DNA of 64,000 nucleotides from Diplonema papillatum (lineage: Eukaryota > Euglenozoa > Diplonemea > Diplonemida > Diplonemidae): NCBI GenBank assembly GCA_030068145.1, contig JAPJBO010000832.1, forward strand, positions 1 through 64,000, written 5' to 3'. This document shows, piece by piece, positions 29,590 through 38,123 of this stretch. Each line of letters begins with the position of its first letter. Within the stretch, counting starts at the first letter, position 1. A program made the position numbers and the translations under genes. The notes below the pieces were generated by a model. The model saw nothing but the letters and a program-made list of their open reading frames with translations, was not told the origin of the DNA and searched no databases.

Positions 29590-29595
29590 CGTTCG

Positions 29596-29695
29596 TATTT
29601 TGGTTCTCGAGTAGCCCACACCCCCCTCCTCCTGGTTTACTGGCTGGGTTGTCCTGCTCTGGGTTTGATGTCCGATTCCCACAGTGAAACTGAGA
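29596..29695 (-). repeat. Split repeat A1 of copy 3
   Basis: 100 bp, inverted, same family as 1533-1632 with several substitutions (for example CAACCCAGCCAGTAAACCAGG against CAACACAGTCAGTCTACCAGG in part). It shows that copies 1 and 3 belong to one subfamily and copy 2 to another. Confidence 0.85.
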
Positions 29696-29768
29696 TAAAG
29701 CTGATGCGGAAGTTGCTGCTGGTGCTGGAACTGCTGCAAACACTCCAATCTTTATCAGAACATAGCAT

Positions 29769-29979
29769 TTAACGGAAGCTGGAAAATATATAGCGGAAGC
29801 TGGAAAATATATAACGGGAGCTGGAAAATATATAACGGAAGCTGGAAAATATATAACGGGAGCTGGAAAATATATAACGGAAGCTGGAAAATATAACGGA
29901 AGCTGGAAAATATATAACAGAAGCTGGAAAATATAGAACGAAAGCTGGGAAAAATATATAACGGAAGCTGGAAAATATA
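29769..29979. repeat. 21-bp AACGGAAGCTGGAAAATATAT array
   Basis: About ten tandem units of TAACGGAAGCTGGAAAATAT with small length changes. The array continues at 30754-30814 and 32223-32330, the gaps being two inserted elements. The TATATA in each unit supplies the TA targets. Confidence 0.9.
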
Positions 29980-30751
29980 TCAGTCATTCTCCTGGCGACC
30001 GTTCAAAAATGACCATCCTATTGCAGCGCATACAGTCACCAAAGGTGTCACTAAATCGACCAATCTTTGATGCTATGATCACAGGTGTCCCTGGTCTCTC
30101 TGTTCCCGGGGTTTTAGAAAAAAATGACGACCCCCCTTGGACAAGTTCGGCCCGATATAATTATACTTAGATTATACCGGGGGCGCGTGTGATACGTGCC
30201 TGTTGCTCCCGAGAAGACACGGAATGGAAAGATCGGTCACGAAATTGTCAAAATACCACCTCGGATCACACAAAAGGTTGACCCCCATGACCCTCCTGTT
30301 GCACCCCACTTCACCAGGCAAATTACCATCACCCTATGAACGCACTTCAGAACTGGGATGGCGGGTACTGAGCCCACAGGGTGCTAGGCCCTCGTGGTGC
30401 CCCTTGTGGTATAGTACGGTGCCACAGGGGAAAGCTGTTGCAGCCCATACACTCACCATCCCCGCCTCTAATTTGGTCAATCAAAGATGGTTTTAATCCG
30501 GAGCATGCCTGGGAACTCTGTTCCCGGGGTGCTACAGAAAAACTCGCGACCCCCTCGATGGCAAAAGACGAGAATGCGTTTTTCGCAAAACCTAGTTTTG
30601 GGCTTAAGCCCGTCAATATCGAGCTTCGGAGCCCACCGAGGGTCGGAATGAAGAGATCGTTCAAAAACGCCCTCGGACCAAAGAAAATGACGAGGGGTTG
30701 ACCTCCAGATGGGTTCTTCCATATTTGAACGGTCGCCAGGAGAATGACTGA
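29980..30751. mobile_element. TA-flanked non-autonomous DNA element, 772 bp
   Basis: Terminal inverted repeats of about 28 bp start TCAGTCATTCTCCTGGCG at both ends (the right one reversed, ending GAGAATGACTGA). Flanks are TA on each side; removal of element plus one TA restores GGAAAATATATAACGG of the 21-bp array. The interior has a weak internal duplication (CTGTTCCCGGGGT at about 30099 and 30514) and no protein I can recognise, so it depends on a transposase elsewhere. Confidence 0.8.
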
Positions 30752-30753
30752 TA

Positions 30754-30814
30754 TAACGGAAGCTGGAGAATATATAACGGAAGCTGGAAAATATATAACA
30801 GAAGCTGGAAAATA
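30754..30814. repeat. 21-bp array, middle part
   Basis: About three units of TAACGGAAGCTGGAAAATAT between two inserted elements. Confidence 0.9.
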
Positions 30815-30816
30815 TA

Positions 30817-32222
30817 TGAGACGATGCCAAACCCCCCTTTGCACTAATAAATCTTTTTTTGACGTCACCCTATACTGGCCCCGAACCCCCATCTGTGTGG
30901 CCCAAAACGGGTCCCAAACGGTTTTTGACGGGCTGAGTCGAGGTAAAGGGGTCTACGAAGGCCCACGAATGGGCCCAGGTGGCCCCAGGTGGGCCCCGGA
31001 GCGGGCACTCAGTGCGAGGGGGGGTGCCCCCAAAATGGGGTCATTTTCAAAGCCTCGCCACTTCTCAAGCTAGTCAAACACCTTCTGGCCTCCAGCGGGA
31101 AACCCAGACTACACAACGACAAGATCGGCTGTGTTCCGCTGTAGATAGCCACCAGCGGGTCCTCTTGAAGCCGAAGAATGTTCTCAGGGGTCACAGATAG
31201 CCCTACTTGGCCACCCCGCCTGCAGCGCCTGCAGTGGGCGGGCACACCTTGTAAATAGAGTGGGTGCAGCAGGTGCACCCTGCCTAGAATCCGGCTTTAC
31301 CAGCAATACTAATTAAGAAAACAGATTGACCCAGGGAAACGGAAACTAAGAGGAAACGAGACGTGGTCAGTCCATGCAGAGACGACTCGTAGCCAGCAGG
31401 ACCTTTTGCGAAAAGGTCTCTGGTGAGGACCTGATCGGTTTATTTCTTTTTCGCCCTAATGACAGAGAGGGTGAAGGTTGACATCTGGAAGTGCCTTTTT
31501 GGTAGGCTTTCAGAAGCCTTCAACAGCCTTGACGACGAGGCGAGCCGGTGACGCATCGTGAGCGGTTTGGACTGGGCACGTGCCCGGTATAGGGCTGTTG
31601 GAATGGTCGTGGGTGAGAATTTCAGGAAGAACCGGGGAAAGGCTGCCGAGATTGGCGTTGGCGGGAGGCCCACAGTCGTCATCTTGGCTCTTTTGCATTT
31701 TTCCACCCTATATATTCTGCGTTTTCCTGGTAAGCACTGTGTTCTCAAAAGCGGGTGAAGCCAGATTCTAGGCAGGGTGCACTTGCATACCACACATTCT
31801 AAGCGTGTGCCTGCCCACTGCTGGCGCTGCACACATGGGGCTAACTGTGACCCCCGAGAGCATTCTTCGGCTTCAAGAGAACCCGCTGGTGGCTATCTAC
31901 AGCGGAACATAGCCGATCTTGTCGTTTTGAAGTCTGGGTTTTCCGCTGGAGGCCAGAAAAGTGTTTGACTAGCTTGAGTAGTGGCGAGGCCCGAAAATGA
32001 CCCCATTTTGGGGCTCTCCCCCTCGCAGAGAGCCTGCTCCGGGGCCCACCTGGGCCCACCTGGGCCCATTCGTGGGCCTTCGGAGACCCCTTTACCTCGA
32101 CTCAGCCCGTCAAAAACCGTTTGGGACCCGTTTTGGGCCACACAGATGGGGGTTCGGGGCCAGTATGGGGTGACATCAAATTTTTTTATTAGTGCAAAGG
32201 GGGGGGGTTTGGCATCGTACCA
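30817..32222. mobile_element. Non-autonomous element with ~470-bp inverted arms
   Basis: Arms 30817-about 31300 and about 31755-32222 are reverse complements with scattered substitutions. The outer ends are TGAGACGATGCCAAACCC and, reversed, TGGTACGATGCCAAACCC; both sides carry TATA from the 21-bp array. The central 455 bp hold no recognised gene (a minus-strand frame at 31440-31832 has no protein-like features). Long inverted arms are seen in fold-back and some Mutator-like elements, but the TA flank argues for a Tc1/mariner- or similar TA-specific mechanism. Family assignment is open. Confidence 0.75.
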
Positions 32223-32330
32223 TATAACGAAAGCTGGGAAAAATATATAACGGAAGCTGGAAAATATATAACGGAAGCAGAAAATATATCACGGAAGCAG
32301 AAAAATATATAACGGAAGCAGTTCCGATAT
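32223..32330. repeat. 21-bp array, right part
   Basis: About five degraded units ending with ACGGAAGCAGTTCCG. Confidence 0.85.
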
Positions 32331-33603
32331 ATATTTTCCCGACTAAGTGCTTCCCATGGCTTCCGATGCTTTTCGGCTCAAATTTAATTCACATGCGGAA
32401 CGTGCGGAAAAGGTCCAAAAAGCCGGGGAAAAAAACTTTTCCGAATGTCATGCAGGAGGGGTACAAGCTCTAGAAAAGGGTCCAGGGTGTACCTGGTAGG
32501 GAGAGTCTGCCCCAACTTGCCATATTTGGGTCACCAAGTCCACATCAGCATCGCATTCGCTGATCCTTTGCGGGCTTCGTGGTTTTGTGCGGTTGGCTTG
32601 GTGGCACGGGATCTATCGGCTTGTTGCAGACCACCTGCCAAGAAGCAATCAAGTGCTTTGTTCCTCTTTTCCCGTTGAAACGTCCTGCCCACTCCTTACC
32701 GGAAAACAAGTATGCTTTGCTTCTAAAACAGAACTACCTTCGTCTTCTTGCAAATAGTAGGTGGGACGTTCTTGATTAGAGTGTACGTAAGTTAATATAG
32801 ATGGTCGCTTCACACTGCTGCACATCGGCTGTCAGCTGAGGCCTCTGCCCTTTGCTGCATTGAAGGCGTCCGGGCATATTCGTATTGCCCCACAGGTTGA
32901 TAAGCCAGGCCAAAAGACACATCCCAGGAGAAAAGAATCGGGGCAGGTTGACATTTACATAAGCCCTGCTCGCAGTCCATGATCGCAAGCTGGGACATGT
33001 TGGTTCGGCGGGTAGTCTACAAGGCGAAATGAGAGCAAGATTTTGTACAAGAACCTCAAGAACGTCCACTTTTGCTTTGTGTGTGTTCGGCAAATGGTCC
33101 ACGCAATCAGTATGGTTAGTTGCCCGACTCGGATGTAGGACGCACCTTTCGGACATCCCGTCCAAGGTTTGCACAGAAATGCTGACTGTGACTAACCACT
33201 GACAGTAGGTGGTGGACCTTACACACATGTGAGTGCCAATTTTAATACATGCGGAAACACATGCGGAAAACACGTGCGGAAACACGTACGGAATTCCGCA
33301 CGTACGGAAAATCACAGTTTTTATTCACGTGCGGAATTCCGTACGGTCCGCATGCGGAACGCAAGGCCTGGTGCTTCCGATAAGCTTAATCCTCTAAATA
33401 TTATATAGGCGTACATGTATGATATTAAGAGCATTTTGTAAATATTAAGAGAATGCAAATATGAAAAATGTAAATATTAAGCGACGGGGGGGTTTACTAC
33501 TACTACGCACCTGACCGCCTTTTCTTACGTGGGCCTTAACAAATTGGTCAGCTGATCTGCAAACTCATGCAACCATAATATCAAACAGCGGAAAATAACT
33601 AGG
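32331..33603. other. Unassigned sequence with CGTGCGGAA repeats
   Basis: No supported gene. At about 33245-33362 there is a cluster of ACATGCGGAAACAC, ACGTGCGGAA and TTCCGCACGTACGG motifs, including CACGTACGGAATTCCGCACG-like inverted pairs. At 33410-33480 AAATATTAAG recurs. A minus-strand frame at 32776-33315 is open but not protein-like. Confidence 0.4.
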
Positions 33604-33618
33604 GTGGGGGACGCCGTG

Positions 33619-34971
33619 ATGCCGAGGACACAGACGCCAGCGCGTGGTCGCACACCTGTGGGTGGAAGGGAGAGCTCTGGTGCTCTGGCGAGTTCGGTGA
33701 AGCGCCCGATGGAGGAGGTGAGGGAGCTGCGCGTCCTCGTTAAAAGGCAAGAAGACATGTTGGAAAAGCAAGGCGCCCTACTCATGGGCCACGCGCAGCT
33801 GTTGTACGAGCTCAGGGAAGACGTCCTGCGGCTGAAGGAAGGCAATTGCCGCTCGTTGGGACCTCCGGCCGATGGCCACTGCGGCGACTCCATGAAGCAA
33901 ATTACATCGCGGACACTGCGGGGCCTCACCGGTGCAGTCGAAAGGCTTCAAAAAGACTTGCAGCGCACTGAACGCAATGTTGCAAATCTTGCACAAAAGT
34001 CGGACCTGTCCCTCGAAGAACCCTCTCTTCCTCTGGATGATACTCATGGGGAGAAGTCCGAGACTGCATTGGATACCCAACGTGATACTGCGGATGAAGC
34101 ATGCCCCGCAGTCGAAGTTGAGCAGTTCCGTGCTACCGTGGCGTCGACAGTTCTTTTTCAGAAGGAGGACTACGATTTCGAAAGGCAAGCTTCGCGAAAA
34201 TCGAGCGTTTCACGCAGAGACGATGGCCCGATTAGGGGAAGGGGGCGACTTGTTCGGACTGCAGGGATCGGAGAGGCTGATAGAGTGACAAGTTGCTTCA
34301 GTAGGAGATCGTCTGCAGGGACGGAGGAAGCTGGGAAGGATATTGGGAGCGACTTGTATAGCCGAGGTATGGCGCAGAAGAAGAGGAGGGAAAAAGAAAT
34401 TTTGGAAAGGAAACTACGGGAAGAAGACGAAGAAAAAAGACTGCTGCGTCAGACGCCCGAGATATCCACGAGGGCGAAGCGGGCGAGGTCGAGAGAGGAC
34501 AAGCCGTTGGTGGCGCGTTCAGACGAGTGGAGGGAAAAGAGAGAGCTTAAGAGGGAGCATCTGCGCCGCGAAATGCGTAAAATCGAGGATGAGTCTCTTC
34601 GCCCGTCCCCTGAGCTAAATGGGCAGTCTCTCAAGATGGCTGCCCTCAGACAGCATCAGGTAAAGGAGCAGCATGAGGTTCAGCCTCAGCAAGAGCAACA
34701 CCCCGGAACAAGTCAATTGCGGAGAGCCTCCCCCAAGTCCGTGTCGCCTCCGCGGTCGTTGGCACCTGGATCTCCGTTCTCATCGCCGCCACATCACCCG
34801 GGTATTCCGCTCAACTACAGCAATATTACCTCACCCTCCTTCTCCGACATGTCCGCGGATGAGCTGCTGGAGCGCTTACGCAAACGCAGGTATGTCTACT
34901 CAATCTGTCATTGTAGGACCCTTTTGAGCATGAACAACCCGAGTAGTTGTGATTCAGAAATGCTGTCTTGA
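33619..34971 (+). CDS. Hypothetical charged coiled-coil protein, first exon(s)
   Basis: Starts at the ATG at 33619 (MPRTQTPARGRTPV). Seen: a basic Pro-rich N-terminus; coiled coil about residues 30-75 (KRPMEEVRELRVLVKRQEDM, LYELREDVLRLKEG) and 90-120; an acidic stretch; a strongly charged Lys/Glu/Arg helix about 250-345 (QKKRREKEILERKLREEDEE); a Pro/Ser-rich segment; and SADELLERLRKRR near the end. A donor-like CGCAG|GTATGT at 34889/34890 probably ends the exon, since the following residues to the stop at 34971 change character (Cys/Ser-rich). No downstream exon could be placed. Function not recognised; cytoskeletal or centrosomal proteins often look like this, which is only a resemblance. 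Confidence 0.6.
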   Translation: MPRTQTPARGRTPVGGRESSGALASSVKRPMEEVRELRVLVKRQEDMLEKQGALLMGHAQLLYELREDVLRLKEGNCRSLGPPADGHCGDSMKQITSRTLRGLTGAVERLQKDLQRTERNVANLAQKSDLSLEEPSLPLDDTHGEKSETALDTQRDTADEACPAVEVEQFRATVASTVLFQKEDYDFERQASRKSSVSRRDDGPIRGRGRLVRTAGIGEADRVTSCFSRRSSAGTEEAGKDIGSDLYSRGMAQKKRREKEILERKLREEDEEKRLLRQTPEISTRAKRARSREDKPLVARSDEWREKRELKREHLRREMRKIEDESLRPSPELNGQSLKMAALRQHQVKEQHEVQPQQEQHPGTSQLRRASPKSVSPPRSLAPGSPFSSPPHHPGIPLNYSNITSPSFSDMSADELLERLRKRRYVYSICHCRTLLSMNNPSSCDSEMLS

Positions 34972-36410
34972 ATGAGAGGCAGTTTTGTGAAGTCATTTCA
35001 TGTTTAAACTTTGCTCCGACCGGAGGTATTTGACACGAAGTTCCTACTGAATGTGAGTGGGTTGCAGTCAGTTTACCAACCTCTGACTCCACACTGGAAG
35101 TTGTAGTTTCCCATCAAGACACAAGGCGATCGGAAACACCTCGGGGATATGGCCTACTCTCTCTCTCTCTGAACTGCGACGAATTTGTTCTGGAGGACTC
35201 GGAGACAATACCAACCTATCTGCAGGGAAATGCTGGGTCTGTGCTCGTCGGAGTCTCCTGCCGGTAAACAAGTTTTGCCGTTGAGTAGTCCGCTCTCACT
35301 TGCGGGGATGTAAGATCGCGGCTTTTATGGTGATCGCGCTACGGCCACCTGATGTCAGAGCATCCAAGACTGTCTCTCGGTTGTCACATCACCTTTACGA
35401 ACAAAGCCAAACCTGAAAGGCAGCTGTCCTCTGATGGCGATTTTTAGAGAATGAAGTAATGCAGTATAGTCCATCGGAAACCTCTCCGCCCTATCATTCT
35501 GGAACGACCAGCTCCCAACCTGAGCTTCTCGCTATCGGGTTGGAGCCCCGCGGGTCAGTCGCATCTTGTGGTCAAGCGCAAACCATTTGCACGGCGCAAG
35601 GAGTACCCATTAGGCTTATTAGTCACAAGAGCACTTATCCTCTGTTGTGTTCGAGTCCCGCCTCTCTCTGCTGTAACTTCTCGCCCACGTTTAGAACGCA
35701 TTAGATGGCGCTCTCGCTTTCGCCATAGACATGTACGTCAACTTCGCTTCCCTGTGTTATGCAAATACTTGAAGTTCATTCCTTTCGTCTGCACGCCGGA
35801 ATTGTGGCACCGAACATCATTACGCTCTGCGCATGAGTATCTCACCGGGTAGATTGCAAACTTGTCATGAGGTGAAAGTATGCCAGTGGCTTATATATGG
35901 GTCTGGTGCTCCGAGCAACCAAAAACAAAAAAAGCACAGAATGATGCCCCGTCTGAGGGGCCCAGTAGTAGTGCTACAGTACAGCAGTCACACTAGCAGT
36001 ACACAGCACCGGTTACTGCACCTTTGGATCATCGTTGAAGCAACGTCCAGCCTCAATTTTGGAACCTCCGACTGGCCCAATAGCTTGAAAAAATTTTCCG
36101 CGCCTGCGGCGCTGGTATTTCTGGCTTGTGTATTGTTTTCATGACGTGTTGCCAAGAAAGCGAAGACCGCGCTTGTCCGCCCTGCTGTGGCAGATTACTG
36201 CCAAGTGTTCTTGAATGATCCCGGCACACTGCTACAGTACCCCAACACTCGCCTTCTTCGCATGGCTCTTTTACTTCCCGAAGGACAGTCTCTGTTGTGG
36301 ACAGTAGTGACAACCACAAAAGAGGTGCACCCTGTCGGGTACATAAACGCAGTTGTGCCGCAACTGGGATTTTTAGTAACTCCGAGCAAGTTATGGGCAG
36401 TTACAGGGGA
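34972..36410. other. Intergenic or intronic sequence
   Basis: No gene supported. TTTTCCGCGCCTGCGGCGC at about 36093-36112 recurs at 39507-39525 (both in TTTCCGCGCCTGCGGCGC). A CTCTCTCTCTCT run lies near 35159-35170. May contain later exons of the preceding gene. Confidence 0.4.
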
Positions 36411-36414
36411 GTAC

Positions 36415-36430
36415 TTTTATATATAAGGCC
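36415..36430 (+). promoter_or_regulatory. TATA-box-like element
   Basis: TTTTATATATAAGGCC, about 150 bases before the ATG of the ABC ATPase, in otherwise GC-balanced sequence. It fits a core promoter with a start site about 30 bases downstream near 36450, but the role is inferred from sequence and position alone. Confidence 0.4.
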
Positions 36431-36574
36431 CTGGACCGTGACAGTGGACCAAACAGGAAAAAAAAGAACGCAAAAAAAGGCGGAACTTCACAAAAAAACT
36501 AAAGGTAGAAAGACACCCAATCTGTATGCCCATCGTCGGAAACACAAAAAACTAAGGAGAAGAACAGGGAAAAT

Positions 36575-37219
36575 ATGCCCCTCACCATCGAGCGGTGCAC
36601 GCAAGTGTTTGATGGGGCGGTGGTGCTGAACAACGTATCGCTGTCCGTAGAACGTGGCGAGATTCTTGCGCTCAGCGGGCCATCAGGTGTCGGCAAGACG
36701 ACGCTACTACGCTGCATTTCGGGCTTGGACTGTCCAAAGACGGGCACAATCAAAGCGGATGGCAAGTCGCTGCATGACTTGGGAGCGGACCGATGGCGTG
36801 CGAAGGTGCTGTACTGCTCGCAAGATCGGTACAGCGCTGGTTTCAAGAAGACACCCTACGAGCTCGCAGGTTATATTGCTACCTTCCGAGCCGTAAAAAT
36901 TCACGATCTTCCACAAGCCAGCGCAGCCGTCGCGGAGCGCCTCGGTCTGCCCGTAGCCAAGTTCAACGCCCCCTGGACCAGCCTTTCGGGTGGAGAAGCG
37001 GCACGTGCCCGGCTTTCGATAGTTCTTGCTCAACATCCAGATTACATCCTTCTTGACGAACCCTCGGCGTCCCTCGACCCGGAATCATCGGCGCTGCTTG
37101 AAAATGAAGTTCGCAAAACAGGCGCTGGCGTGCTTTGGATCACGCACAACCTCGAACAGGCCAAACGCTTCACACGGATCTTCTACTTCGAACCGCGACA
37201 AGAGAATGCAGATGCCTGA
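36575..37219 (+). CDS. ABC transporter ATP-binding protein, FetA/STAR1-like
   Basis: 214 residues, a stand-alone nucleotide-binding domain with all motifs: Walker A GPSGVGKTT (35-43), Q-loop SQDR (Gln83), signature LSGGEAARA (137-145), Walker B YILLDEP (157-163) with Glu162, D-loop ASLD and H-loop His191 in WITHN. It has no membrane segment, so it must pair with a separate permease. Its short size and closeness to FetA/YbbL and plant STAR1 suggest a FetB/STAR2-type partner (metal or sugar-nucleotide related transport), but no such gene lies nearby. One exon, ATG at 36575 with AAATATG context. The absence of introns and bacterial-like compactness would also suit an acquisition from bacteria; this is not shown. 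Confidence 0.8.
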   Translation: MPLTIERCTQVFDGAVVLNNVSLSVERGEILALSGPSGVGKTTLLRCISGLDCPKTGTIKADGKSLHDLGADRWRAKVLYCSQDRYSAGFKKTPYELAGYIATFRAVKIHDLPQASAAVAERLGLPVAKFNAPWTSLSGGEAARARLSIVLAQHPDYILLDEPSASLDPESSALLENEVRKTGAGVLWITHNLEQAKRFTRIFYFEPRQENADA

Positions 37220-38095
37220 TCTCCGTACTGGCGGTTGTTGCTGCCCAAAACACGGGTTCTGCAACGAATGGATATGGAATGCAGTTTCGCTTGTCACACA
37301 GACAGTGCTAGCTTTTGTGCCAACTTCGATCAGCGCTGTTTGCAAGCGGCGGGGGAAATGCAGCACTCCTAGAGGTCTCACTCTCTGTTACGCAACAATG
37401 CAAAACAGTCTCACTGTCTTACACGATTGGCGTTGCTGCCTAACGACGCTGAGCTTTGTTCAGGCTGACCGCAGCACTGTCTCTGCTTCCTGCCCACGCC
37501 CGCAAACCCGCTCCTGTTGTACGCCCGCCTACTGCTATTCACTTCTACCTCACTAGAGAGGGAGCTCCTTGCGCTCCTGACCAAAGAAGAGTCCCTTTTC
37601 TGAATATGTTCGGCTTCGTGTTTGTGCCACGGACGGGTCGAGAGCCACTGCTTTGTCCACGCGGAGATGTGCGAGGTGCGCAAGTCAAGGACCCATGCGA
37701 AGCGTCAAACCTGGCGTACTTCAAGCCCCTCCCGGGGCCACCGCCATCAGAGAATACAAAGATCCGCCTCAGTCCCGTCAGGTCTAGCAGTGCGCACTGA
37801 ACGACCGTCGTGCCTGCGCTCTCGACGCTGACGCCTCAGATAGTTCTTTTTTCTGCACAGGCTTCAGAGTCGAGGCTATTTCTCTTCGTTGCCTCAGCAG
37901 TGTTGCTATGACTCGCACTGCCATTCCCCTGGCAACTAGCCACTTTCCAGACTGTTCCGTTCTGAAATCCATCCAAAATGGGGGTTTTCATCGGTGGCGG
38001 AGTATTTCCTCAGATTCTTGTGGTTAAGCCCACACCCAAGAGGGTCAGGAGAAGCACCTATAAAGTGCCTACCTGCAGGGCATGAGCTTCCCATG
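37220..38095. other. Intergenic
   Basis: Nothing supported; the open frame at 37456-37800 shows no family features. Confidence 0.4.
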
Positions 38096-38123
38096 CCAAA
38101 TTCCGTCAGCTGACGGAATTTGG
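38096..38123. repeat. 28-bp perfect palindrome
   Basis: CCAAATTCCGTCAG followed directly by its exact reverse complement CTGACGGAATTTGG. Half of it (GACGGAATTTGG) recurs in direct orientation at about 38719. It could be the paired inner or outer ends of a mobile element. Confidence 0.8.

Larger units (their letters stand above)
27247..29695 (-). mobile_element. Tyrosine-recombinase retrotransposon, damaged copy 3
   Basis: Read on the minus strand: A1 (29695 down to 29596, same family as copy 1), Gag (frameshifted), recombinase (interrupted by a MITE), then loss of similarity near 27247. The RT/RNase H and the B1-A2-B2 block are absent, so the 3' side is deleted or too diverged to see. The 5' boundary TCTCAGTTTCACTG is intact, next to TCAGCTTTA. 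The element is in opposite orientation to copies 1 and 2. Confidence 0.75.

Noticed and set aside
35600-35690. tRNA-like GTTCGAGTCCCGC segment
   Set aside because: The T-arm does not pair properly and no acceptor or anticodon stem could be formed around it.
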